Source of the DNA: Eunapius fragilis
Lineage: Eukaryota; Porifera; Demospongiae; Spongillida; Spongillidae
Length of the DNA: 64,000 nucleotides
NCBI GenBank assembly: GCA_963681505.1
Contig: OY811972.1
Location: 9,008,775-9,072,774, forward strand
Reading direction: 5' to 3'
Shown here: piece after piece, positions 22,694 through 32,650 of the stretch
Numbering within the stretch: the first letter of the stretch is position 1
How the letters are laid out: each line of letters begins with the position of its first letter
Notes under the pieces: generated by a model
The model's input: the letters and a program-made list of their open reading frames with translations, nothing else
What the model was told of the DNA's origin: nothing
Database searches by the model: none
Program-made: the position numbers and the translations under genes

Positions 22694-22992
22694 ACAAGTA
22701 AATAAAAACCTTCTCTAACGAGAAAGTTGGTGGGCATATAGGATTGACAATGGTGGTGTAAAAAGCACGGAAACAAGTGTGACAGAAATTTTACTGGAAA
22801 ATTGAAATAGGCCTATATATTTAGCCCATTTTCTCAGGCGTGCGCTGCCTAAATGTGAGTGGGCTAAATATAGGCCTATTTCAATTTTCCAGTAAAATTT
22901 CTGTCACACTTGTTTCCGTGCTTTTTACACCACCATTGTCAATCCTATATGCCCACCAACTTTCTCGTTAGAGAAGGTTTTTATTTACTTGT
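22694..22992. mobile_element. Long hairpin MITE, ACAAGTAAATAAAA family
   Basis: A 299-bp inverted repeat with arms of about 130 bp around a loop of about 30 bp. Ends are ACAAGTAAATAAAA and its complement. A relative with the same ends and the shared inner words GAGAAAGTTGGTGGG and GGTGGTGTAAAAAGCA is at 27850-28135. A partial third copy of the inner arm lies at 23,148-23,224. No ORF. Confidence 0.7.
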
Positions 22993-24347
22993 TTCATAAG
23001 TTTTTTTTTCTCCGTGTCAACGAAGCTTCATAACTGTAATGTGATGAGGAACGGACAAATGTCTATACCTTACGAACGCTTTGTGCATTGCCCCGACCAC
23101 AAGTTACTATATAACTTTAATAAATACGTACTAGTATGTAAAAAATTTAGCCCACTCACGTCTCAACATATAGTGCACGGTCTGTTGTATGGGCTAAATA
23201 TAGGCCTATTTCAATTTTTCAGGATTATTAAATGCACAGCTCGCAGGTATTTAGTATACCCATACCGTATATGATACTTTTTCGTTGTAGCTTCTTTCTC
23301 AATTATGACCTTAAGGGGCACCGCGCCGGTAAATTCTGAAGCGTTTGGTATCATTGCCGTTCTTTAAAACCATTCCTAGCGTGAGTTATACTTGACGGAG
23401 AAGAAGAAGAAGACGACGACGACCAACAATTTTTTTGGGAATGGGCACGAGAAGCAGGTTTTTTGTTTGTCTGGAAGCGCATAGTTTAATGACATGAAAC
23501 TAGCACGAAAACGTAGATCTTGGTGTTGTCGTTCGATAGCTGCAAAGTGATAAGCAATCGGTTTCTTTGTTGTCCCTCCCGACGCGATTTAAAATTTTTA
23601 ATGACATTCATCACTCCTCAATCAATCCTATATTGAACCTGCTGACGCAGATTCAGATTACGTGGCGCACATACACACACACACATACACACACACAATG
23701 CACAATAGGTCTGCACATACACACACACATACACACACACACAATGCACAACAGGTCGGCATTTAGAATGTGGAGTGTTCTCTACTCTTATTAGGAAGCT
23801 AGGGCTTTTCATTTCATCGAAGTGAAATCCTTCACATGCAAACACAGTTACAGTATCGAGATGCATCCAGTATACAGGAGTCACATTTAAACCGGCATAA
23901 AGGGCTTTAATAAATTAAAGGGCTTTAATTTATTAGTTAATTAGTTATGCTTTATCAAACATGCCATATTAGACAGCTCACCCTCCATGGCAGATTTCAA
24001 CCACTGGTTTACGTAATAAGTAGTCTCCCCCTAACCCTATTTTAGTAAAGGTAAAAGCTGATCTTAAAGTATGCTGGAAAACAAGACTGAAGAATATATG
24101 TACATCTACATGTAATTTGATGTAAATAGGAAACTCTACTTCTACTTCTAATTAATATTGTAAACCTTCTTTTAAGATTGTGTCAACAGTCAATGGATGA
24201 TCAATGAATATCTATACCACATGATATTGACAACCTGCATGCATACGTTGTACATTGCACATAACATTACATCATTTCTAAGGTGAACAAATTAAAGTGG
24301 TCAAGGATATGCAGACCACTAAATGGAGCAGATCATTTCATACCAAC
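22993..24347. other. Gene-free stretch with microsatellites
   Basis: No exon is recognised. It holds the hairpin relic at 23,148-23,224, a GAA/GAC-rich tract near 23,400, and two CA-rich tracts (about 23,668-23,698 and 23,718-23,742) that each end in ACACAATGCACAA, a local direct repeat. It is probably intron of copy A if the ankyrin exon at 24,348 is used. Confidence 0.5.
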
Positions 24348-24446
24348 CTTATTAGCCTGATTGACATCAGCTCCTGCTTCAATGAGTTTCTTTACTTCGT
24401 CCAGGTGTCCATTTAAACTTGCTGTCCGCAATGGACTCTGACCTCC
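24348..24446 (-). CDS. Copy A ankyrin exon (type II)
   Basis: A 99-nt phase-0 exon with acceptor CTATTAG and donor AAG|GTTGGT. Core SPLRTASLNGHLDEVKKLI then EAGADVNQANK, a full 33-residue ankyrin repeat. The matching exon in copy B is at 56352-56450, where it lies next to the last ankyrin exon; here it is upstream of four type I exons. The exon order therefore differs between copies. Confidence 0.7.
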
Positions 24447-25518
24447 CTAATAGAAGTGATGTTTTGTACCTACAGTAATTACTGTAAGATGTCCACTGTG
24501 TGTATATGGTATACACAATGCATTCATACACATATGCATAATAGATACTGTTGATGTTACTAGTGGTTTTTCTTTCTCACAAATCACTGCTACTTTGGAG
24601 CTCTGTATCTTGTCAGTGGTATGTGATATCTGACACCAACTAATACTCATATAAATCTGTCATTTTGCACTAAACAACACCTTTTTAGTTAGTCCAAGGC
24701 GTACAAGATATTGGAGATATAACAGATATAGGATATTTATGGTTTAATACCTACAAACACTTGTACATGTAACTCCTGATTCCTTTATCCCCAAAGCTTC
24801 AAAATTGAAATCAATATTCAAAAGTAACTGTGTCACTCCTACATGTACAGTACCTTCATTTGGTTTTAGTTTCAATAAGCTATTGCTGAGTTATAGCTTT
24901 GTGAACATAATGTAGACATTTTGTGATACTACCCATATTTTGGGGAGTTTCTTGGGATGGACACTGCTTAGTTGTACATGTATGCTTCAGTCCAATTATC
25001 CTACTATGCCACAAACCATAATACTTATTTGTATTGAGAGTTAGTGATAAGTGTAAATGGTTATCCGTTTTGGTGCCTTCTGCAGTAATTTTCTTAACTC
25101 TCTTATTAACTGAGACCGTTAATAGTATGCTGATTTTTAAGATATTAAAAATCCCAAGGACATTTAATTTTTTTGAAATGTATAAAAATCATTTCTGTTT
25201 ACACTATCATACTTTCTCCCTCTTATCATTTATCTTTCATTACTAATTTTCATGTTGCTGATTTTTGATGATCGAAAGTATTCATTTTTAGCTCTTCATT
25301 GCTTTATTATTAAAAATCATTTGAGTAATCACAAAGGAGGAATATTCGATCAATCAAGGTGATTTCCCATAATGAATTCTATGAAAATTCTGACATTTAA
25401 ATCTTTGTTTTTATACATGTGAAATTTGATGTAATCTATTTACATGATATGTCAGTGATTTGAGTTTCAAGTACATAAATATACTAGGCACCGGATAATA
25501 TTGAGCTTGGCCTTTTTA

Positions 25519-25788
<270 letters not shown>

Positions 25789-26090
25789 CTACAGAAACAA
25801 GTTTTATATACGAAACTGATCAATTTGTTTTTGCGCATGGTACAATAAACCATGTTAATGAGGAGGTTTATGAGATTAAAAACATATCCATACAAAAGGA
25901 GAAAACTTGAACAGGTCCATTCCACATGTTATGTATCAAATGAATGCACATACGTACATGTAAACCAGCTCAGGTTTTTAAACTCAACCACCAATTTTTA
26001 GAACGTCGCACAAGTGATGACGATTTTTTTAATTAAACAAATAGAGAAAAGGCGCCTTTTAAAGTACAAGTAACGCAAAGCTACGCCTAC

Positions 26091-26156
26091 CTCATTAGTT
26101 CTGTTCACGTCATCACTCTTGGAGGGCGCTCTTGTACCAGTTGGTTGGGCTTGCGT
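26091..26156 (-). CDS. 66-nt exon upstream of SH3 exon (copy 1)
   Basis: Phase-0 exon of 22 codons with residues TQAQPTGTRAPSKSDDVNRT, ending at donor GAG|GTAGGC. It is basic and proline-containing with no domain. The acceptor is weak (CACGAAG). Its twin lies at 26883-26948. It may encode the linker before the SH3 domain. Confidence 0.45.
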
Positions 26157-26379
26157 CTTCGTGGTTGGTGGGTAAATGCATTATCAGATAGTAGATGCAA
26201 TTTTTAAGACCAAGCTACCTCAATTAAAAAGGTTTTTATAAAAAATCATGTGAGCAATCACAAAGGAGGAATGATCAATCAAGGTGATTTCCCATATTGA
26301 GTCATATGAAAATTCTAACATTTAAACATGTGCAATTGGAAGTGATTTCTTTGTTACATTATGAAATCCTATTTAAATG

Positions 26380-26760
26380 TGTCAATGATTCAAGTTACAT
26401 AAAAGTACTAGGCACCTGTATACTAGGCACCTGATAATGTTGAACTTGGCCATTATTTTTTATAATGGCCCAATGTCTCAATTCACTCATCATCAGGTGA
26501 AGGCTACGACTACACTCCCCAATTGTATTGCCAAATGAGCACATTAAATATCGACCATGCAGGCACTCAGCGGCATAGCTACTTCCTACAGAAACATGTT
26601 TTTGTATATGAATAAACCATGTTAATGAGGAGGTTTTGAGATTACATATATCCATACAAAAGGAGAAAACTTGAACAGGTCCATTCCACATGTTATGTAT
26701 CAATATCAATGCACATACATGTAGACAGCTCAGGTTTTTAAAAGGTGAACACATCGTGTC
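26380..26760 (-). repeat. Degenerate duplicate of the SH3-exon region
   Basis: This stretch repeats the flanks of the SH3 exon (about 25,490-25,540 and 25,770-25,990), including TACTAGGCACC, TAATGGCCCAATGTCTC and CACTCAGCGGCATA, but the SH3 coding core is missing. It marks a local tandem duplication in which one SH3 exon was lost. Confidence 0.6.
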
Positions 26761-26882
26761 CTCATTAAAGGTGTTATCAGTCGAATACCCGGTACTAGCT
26801 AGTAATGGCAGGCCGAGACAGCAAGTGATCCGTTTCCTACCCTGTAATCTATGATTGTGCAGAACACATAACGAGCGGATAC

Positions 26883-26948
26883 CTCATCAGTTCTATTCAC
26901 GTCACCACTCTTGGAGGGCGCTCTTGTACCCGTTGGTTTGGCTTGCGT
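26883..26948 (-). CDS. 66-nt exon upstream of SH3 exon (copy 2)
   Basis: Same exon as 26091-26156, with better splice signals (acceptor CTTACCGCAG, donor GAG|GTATCC) and residues TQAKPTGTRAPSKSGDVNRT. The higher quality of the signals suggests this is the ancestral copy. Upstream to 27,400 no further Abi exon is recognisable. Confidence 0.45.
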
Positions 26949-27399
26949 CTGCGGTAAGTGGATCGATGTGGTACATGTATTAAAAATGGATGGTAAACAT
27001 TTATAGTCGCATACTTCTTCCATGTTGTTATATAATCACGTTTTCTGGGATCTCAAGTTGACGTAGCGAACTAGAGCGACTTGAACCAAAGCCATGTACG
27101 CCCATCGATTGGGACGTCACGTGAGTACTGTGATTATCGGAAGTTTCGTTAGAAACTTCCATATAGGATTTGACCCCGACTATGAATGTCATTAAAAAAA
27201 ACGCGACCCGTCTGTAACAACACTCCCGACGATCGGATCGTGTAGCTTGTTTTAGCAATCGATCTAGAAGTCAAAAATGAGTAGTTTCGTTTTTGTTTCA
27301 TGTCGCTGAACCGCGTGGTTGTTGAGAACAAGAGTGTACTGCCCGTCCTCGTACCCAGTCTCGGAACAAGGGGCGGGTCGTCTTCTCCTTCTCCTTCTT

Positions 27400-27532
27400 C
27401 ACTGGCGGATACAGAGGGGGGGTTGAGATCATATTCACGATCAATTTTCACCATATATGGTGTATTTGAGTCCATATATGGTTAAAATTGATTGTGAATA
27501 TCATCTCAACCCCCCCTCTGTATCCGCCAGTG
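27400..27532. mobile_element. 133-bp hairpin MITE, CACTGGCGGATACAG family (copy 1)
   Basis: Almost perfect inverted repeat with ends CACTGGCGGATACAGAGG and its complement, flanked by the 5-bp target duplication TTCTT (27395-27399 and 27533-27537). A nearly identical copy is in the Ty3 element at 38525-38657, also with a 5-bp duplication. The arms give spurious ORFs on both strands. Confidence 0.85.
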
Positions 27533-27677
27533 TTCTTGCCCACGCATAACTCAGGACAGGAACATTTCTAAGCGATGAAAATTTCACCAATAGCTTCAGA
27601 ATCGGCTGGAGGACTCGCTTTTATATAATATAATACTTTGATAAACAATCGACTATCAGCCTCCTATGTCTTGTTAG

Positions 27678-27805
27678 TCTCGTACCCAGACCGTCTATGA
27701 CGTAAGCGATTATCGCTGTAAACACTACGTCCATACGTATGGACGTAGTGATTATACTGTTTACAGCGATAATCGCTTACGTCATAGACGGTCTGGGTAC
27801 GAGAC
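27678..27805. mobile_element. 128-bp hairpin MITE with TA flanks
   Basis: Left end GTCTCGTACCCAGACCGTCT, right end its inverted complement; the centre is the palindrome around CCATACGTATGG. Flanking TA on both sides suggests a Tc1/mariner-type target duplication. No coding capacity. Confidence 0.75.
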
Positions 27806-27849
27806 TAATGTCTTGTATAATTAAATGGGTATGAAAAAAAATAAAGAAA

Positions 27850-28135
27850 ACAAGTAAATAAAAACATTCTCTACGAGAAAGTTGGTGGGATATAGGATTT
27901 GATTATGACATTGGTGGTGTAAAAAGCAAGGAAACAAGGTCTTATCAGAAGGGAAAATGTCATAGTCCTATATTTAGCACACAAACAACACATGCCCTAG
28001 AAATGTGCTAAATATAGGACTATGACATTTTCCCTTCTGATAAGACCTTGTTTCCTTGCTTTTTACACCACCAATGTCATAATCAAATCCTATATCCCAC
28101 CAACTTTCTCGTAGAGAATGCTTTTATTTACTTGT
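27850..28135. mobile_element. Long hairpin MITE, ACAAGTAAATAAAA family (copy 2)
   Basis: A 286-bp inverted repeat with the same ends as 22694-22992 and arms of about 130 bp. Only the outer part and the GGTGGTGTAAAAAGCA word are shared; the inner arms differ between copies while staying self-complementary. Confidence 0.75.
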
Positions 28136-28159
28136 TTAATTATCATGCAGCTGAGATGG

Positions 28160-28430
28160 GAGAGCACCCTTAGAGGATGGTCATGCATCCCTTTGGTTGT
28201 AGAAGTGTTTGGAGGATGGGGCAATTGAAGCTATCAATGTACTTTCAACCATATCCTAAAAGGTAACCGCACAACTATGTCGACCTCTGAATGAGGTTAT
28301 ATCAAACATCTACAGTGGCCTCAGCCTCACCCTCATGAGGCAGAATGCCAGGGCAATTTTGGCCAGATGTGTCTCTCCAAACATCTGGTGTGACTTTTAG
28401 TTATTTGTAGTGCTTATTTTTTAGTATTCT
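28160..28430 (+). pseudogene. LINE 3' end fragment, plus strand
   Basis: Plus frames read GWSCIPLVVEVFGGWG and later LTLMRQNARAILARCVS, the C-terminal end of the same LINE family as 12595-14410. The sequence after ARAILARC returns at about 30,905-30,985, which marks the LINE 3' end. Orientation is opposite to the RT fragment next to it. Confidence 0.6.
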
Positions 28431-28744
28431 CTTTCATGCTAAAATTGAGGGCTTATTATATTATGATGGGCACGGCAACCAGTTTCATAATTAACTTATT
28501 TACTATCATCACGTGGTCCAATTTACTCATTAAGGAGAACAAACCAGCACACAACCACAGAATACACATATAGTGACAATGCAGAAACATTTAAAGCAAT
28601 CATCATCTTTTGATTTTATCACAGTCATGATACACATCATATACAAAAGAAATATTACAAAGTCAAGTTGTTTTTTATTATCTTCAGATGTTGGTCTGCT
28701 ATGTCTCTCCCTGAAGTTGTCCACAGGCTTGGTATCATCATTAT

Positions 28745-29340
28745 GGGATGTGAGAGAACAAGAGAAGACCCAAAGGGTCCTCCTGCCAAACTCCTTGTTC
28801 TGCCACAAGGCAAGGTGAGACGTTGTCCATTTCATAGAAGTGCACAGAGAAGGGCTCATTAAAGGCATTCCTAAGGTCAACCTTGCAGGCAACAAAATCA
28901 TCATCCTCCCAATGTTCTGAAATACAGCGATGCAGATCATGTACCAACTTTTCAGCCCCAGCTAGACAAGCCACACCAAGCTGGAAAGGCAGATGCTTTG
29001 ACTCCAGAAATGATGCAAAGACATTTTCCTGTTAATCTTCTCACAGCCTCTCCAACAGCAATCAGGCGTATGTCCTGTGGAGACCCCTCCTCACGTTTAA
29101 TCAAGGCTGTAAGTGAGCCGCCAGCAAGAAACTTGGCTACCCCGATTGGGGCTCTGCTAAGATGTTAACAATGGCCCTGAGAGAAGAACAGATGGAGATA
29201 GGAAGATGGACTTCAGCTGCTTCAATTATAAGTGCTGTATTTACAGACCTGAGGGGCCAACAAGGACTATCTCTATAAAAATGACGAAGGACAGACATGG
29301 TGGAAGCAGCTTGAAACAAATGATCAACCTTAATAATTGA
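28745..29340 (-). pseudogene. LINE reverse-transcriptase fragment, minus strand
   Basis: Minus frames include LAGGSLTALIKREEG, IRLIAVGEAVRRLTGKCLC, KVDLRNAFN (RT motif A with its Asp) and QEDPLGLLLFS (QGDPLGPLLFS in better copies). Several frameshifts and stops break it. From 29,341 to 30,019 I see only AT-rich DNA and no gene. Confidence 0.65.
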
Positions 29341-30019
29341 GGAACATTATTGCTAATTGTTGCATACAAATCTATGTATAATAATAGCTAATAATAGCTG
29401 GTGGTGTTCAATTAATGTCATGTAATACCCTGCATGTTGAGGAAAATTACAAAAAGGAAGATAATTCCCTGCCTGTGAAATTATTAAACTGTCTTCAACA
29501 TTTTACATGTACAGGGTGGTGTATTATGCTGTGCAGGCTGTGTTCACAAAATTGTGGGGCAAGATTTTATGTGCAATTATGAGGTCTAAATGTACATATG
29601 CTCACTCCAATTATCCTATGCACACCTAACATGTACCATATAATCAGCTCTGTTTGCAAATTACATCCTACAGTGTACATGTATTCAGCTGCATTCAAAT
29701 AATTACACAAATTGTTTTATTGGGCTTTACATGTATTTGGTACTTTCAAAATCACGGAACAAAGTAAAACTATGTGGTCATCTTAGTAAAGACAAAAAAG
29801 TTTTTACAGGGATGATCCAAGATACAAGTGCCTCAACGGTGTCAATTAACATGTAATTGTTGTGCCTACTTACATGTGTCATGATGTTTTGGAACTAATA
29901 TGATAACAGTATAAATGGGAGAGATAAATAGTACAGGACTTTCTGCTGAGCTTGGTAATAATAATAAATGAAGTTCAACAGTGTGACAACCAATCCAGAC
30001 ATGGGGCATGTTGTCACTA

Positions 30020-30320
30020 TGGTACCCATTTTTTGACTGCAAGGTCACATCAATTATTACAGCCATCAAATGGTGGCTTGGCATGGACACATCCGGAGGC
30101 TCCCTTTGTCCTTTCTGCTCTGGCATCGCCCTGGACCCTCTTGGACACCATGCCATCTCTTGTAGACATGGTGGGTTTGTTGTTCTTCGTCATAACCACC
30201 TCCGTGATATCATAGCCAACTTCTGTCACCGTGCCCACCTTTCGGTGAAAGTGGAAATGGGACATGGGCTATCCTCAAGTCATTCTAATTCCCGTCCAGC
30301 TGACATACGTTGATTCCGTG
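30020..30320 (+). pseudogene. LINE zinc-knuckle/nuclease fragment, plus strand
   Basis: Reads IKWWLGMDTSGGSLCPFCSG, then LDPLGHHAISC and SNSRPADIR. This equals the Cys/His cluster and PAD motif of the element at 12.6-14.4 kb. It stops just after RPADIR. Confidence 0.65.
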
Positions 30321-30534
30321 CTTTGTATTCCTTTGAAAATTAATTAAATACATTTTTTAAAATAAACTACTATAGCCAAAGTGTTCGTAGATGATGTCCT
30401 TTTATTATGAAATAACCATTATTACATGTACATGTACACATATACACCACTTGAAAAACATGCAAAAATCAAAGTTAAACTCCACCCTCAGATCTGAAAA
30501 AGCCTGAACGTGAAAGTAAAGCTCAAGCTCACCA

Positions 30535-30640
30535 GTGTTTGATTGAGATGTTGGTAGATGGTAGTGATATGGCCTTGGATTTGCTACACTGCAACTGGAT
30601 GGCCAGACGGGATGCTAGCCTAGAAATAACCATGATCAAT
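30535..30640 (-). pseudogene. LINE C-terminal scrap, minus strand
   Basis: The DNA matches 12,660-12,740 (words GATATGGCCTT, TTGCTGCACTGCAACTG with changes), part of the LINE C-terminus, in minus orientation. It is inverted relative to the fragment ending at 30,320. Confidence 0.5.
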
Positions 30641-31190
30641 TTATAAAATCACGGGATAATTAAAAATTGGGACAACCAGCCCTGGTCTCACCTACAGTGT
30701 ACTGTATGCTCACCAATTATAAATGAAAGGTTATTCACTAATTGTGTACTGTGGTCATCACTTGTGTAAAGTGTGTGTTCACCAATTGTGGAATAGGCTG
30801 AGCCCACAATTAATTTTTGAGGACAGTGATGCATATTTTATTTGTTATTCAGTGTAACTGCGTTAAGTTATAAGTTGAATAACTGCATTTATTACACAAC
30901 CAAATAATTATACAAATTAGCCAGGGCAATTTTGGCCAGATGTGTCTCACCAAACACTTGCTATGACTTTTAGTTATTTGTAGTGCTTATGTTTTAAATT
31001 AATGTATTCTGTAATTATGTTTTAAATTAATGTGTTCCATAATCCAAAATTAGTGAACACAGTTACATACATTGTATACTGCCCACAGAGTGTGGTAATT
31101 AACTAACACAGTGTAATAATTAATACATGTACCTGTATACAACTGAAATATATCACCAATTAATACAAATGTGATTACTTTTTAAATATA

Positions 31191-31473
31191 CAGGGTGATT
31201 GAAAAGTCAAATAAAAGTTGTGCAAAATTGGTATAAGTCCCGAACTGAACAATGAAAAATTTTGCTGTATAAACCAAAAAAGTAAAATGACCAGCTTAAA
31301 GTTATTGTTGAGTAGTTATTATAAATTATTGCTCAGTTTACAATGCTTTGATCAACAATTTTTAATAATTACTCATTGGTATATTTTTTTGGTTTAAACA
31401 GCAAAAATTTTTCATTGTTCAGTTCTGGAGTTATACCAATTCAGAGATTTTGCACGACTTTTCAATCACCCTG
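31191..31473. mobile_element. Mariner-type MITE (CAGGGTG ends, TA duplication)
   Basis: Left end CAGGGTGATTGAAAAGTC, right end GACTTTTCAATCACCCTG, flanked by TA on both sides. Long inner arms are also complementary (AGCAAAAATTTTTCATTGTT against AACAATGAAAAATTTTGCTG). 283 bp without an ORF; CAGGGTG termini are common in mariner-like MITEs. Confidence 0.8.
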
Positions 31474-31659
31474 TATAATTTGTTTATAACCTTAAAAATA
31501 AAAAAATAGAAGTACCATTTACATGTACACTGTAAATGTGTCTCATGTATACATGTACTACTGTAGCTGAGTTCTAGAGTGGATTAAAAATTTGTGACAT
31601 TAACAGTATCCAATATCCAAGATTTACAGGCTAGTTAGTTCAAATGTTACTTTATCCAT

Positions 31660-32650
31660 GCAAAAGTTTACAAAATAAAGATGAATAATTTTATTCTAAA
31701 ATCTATCACCATCCCAGCAAGGATTTATTCCCAAGATCCAACAGAAACTAATAATATAGTGGATAATACAAATGTAAGAAACTGCAATAACAGGTGAACA
31801 TCAACAATGAGTCCTTATGGCTGAACAGGATGAGAGACACTGTGCACACTCTATAAATACACTAATCCATGATAGAAACCAGTACACTTATCTGTTATCT
31901 CATGTGATGTCATTGTACATTGCAAAAAGTATGAAAGAGCAAATGTCTCACAATGCTGAACACATGTCTTGTTGATTGCAAACATTCATAGCTAGTTGCC
32001 AGCAATATTTTGTATTGTTCCACTTCCTGTGGGTGTATATACATGAATTATAATTACAAAAATAAGTAATTAAAAAAATATAGGAATCAAATGATCAATA
32101 TTAATGTGTCAAACTGAAAAAAGAAATTTAAAAGACAAAGAAAAGTTATCCAGAAGATACAAATGTAAGTACATAGTTTTATTTACCTTTATTTTAAAAA
32201 AATTGTAAAACAGTGCACATGTACATGTATATACCCTGACCAGCCAATAGCATGTGATAACACTGTACTCAGCCTAAAAAAATGCACACACAATTTTTAA
32301 GTGTTCAGAAATAGGCTTAGCTCATAATTATAGGGCCAATCTGCCATAATTGAGTGCAACTTGAACACTGTGTTAAATGTGTTTTCATATAATAGAATTA
32401 CAGTGTGCATATACATGTACATATACAAATTCTGTTGTGTGCATAAATTGTGTAATCCGAAATTGAATTATTCAGCCAATGTGTACTGTGGTGTACCGTT
32501 GTGTAAGGAGTGTGTTCACCAGTTATGGAATAGGCTGAGGTCACAATTATTGGGCCAATCTGAGACAATTGTGTTCAATCATTACATTAAGGTGAACAAC
32601 TGTGTTTGTTACACAACCGAATAATCATACATTACTGCCCACAGTATGTG
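31660..32650. repeat. 1-kb direct repeat, unit 1
   Basis: Starts near TTTACAAAATAAAGATGAA and includes CATCCCAGCAAGGATTTATT and AACAATGAGTCCTTATGG. The unit returns at 35,280-36,300; its first 250 bp also occur at 33,820-34,015. No coding content recognised. Confidence 0.7.

Larger units (their letters stand above)
4703..24446 (-). pseudogene. Copy A of ANK-NHR-Roc-COR-Death gene (carries a nonsense codon)
   Basis: This is a multi-exon minus-strand gene for a ROCO-type protein. Exons in gene order are 24446-24348, 22459-22358, 19278-19171, 16612-16511 and 12110-12009 (ankyrin), 10705-10625 (last ankyrin half), 9922-9881, 9517-9492, 9398-9263, 8821-8645 and 8322-8040 (NHR), 7106-5091 (Roc-COR) and 4971-4703 (Death). 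Each junction shows AG/GT and phases agree throughout. The chain is open except for one TAG at 5923-5925 where copy B has TGG. Copy A may therefore be a pseudogene, a truncated-protein allele, or a sequencing error. No start codon exon was identified; ankyrin exons upstream of 10.7 kb may be alternative or skipped. ROCO proteins couple a Roc GTPase to a COR dimerisation region, and Death domains recruit apoptotic or immune adaptors. The cellular role of this protein is unknown. Confidence 0.7.

Noticed and set aside
27149-27485. Overlapping ORFs on both strands at 27.15-27.49 kb and again at 38.37-38.61 kb
   Set aside because: The shared part is the palindromic MITE; similarity between the ORFs is explained by the repeat.
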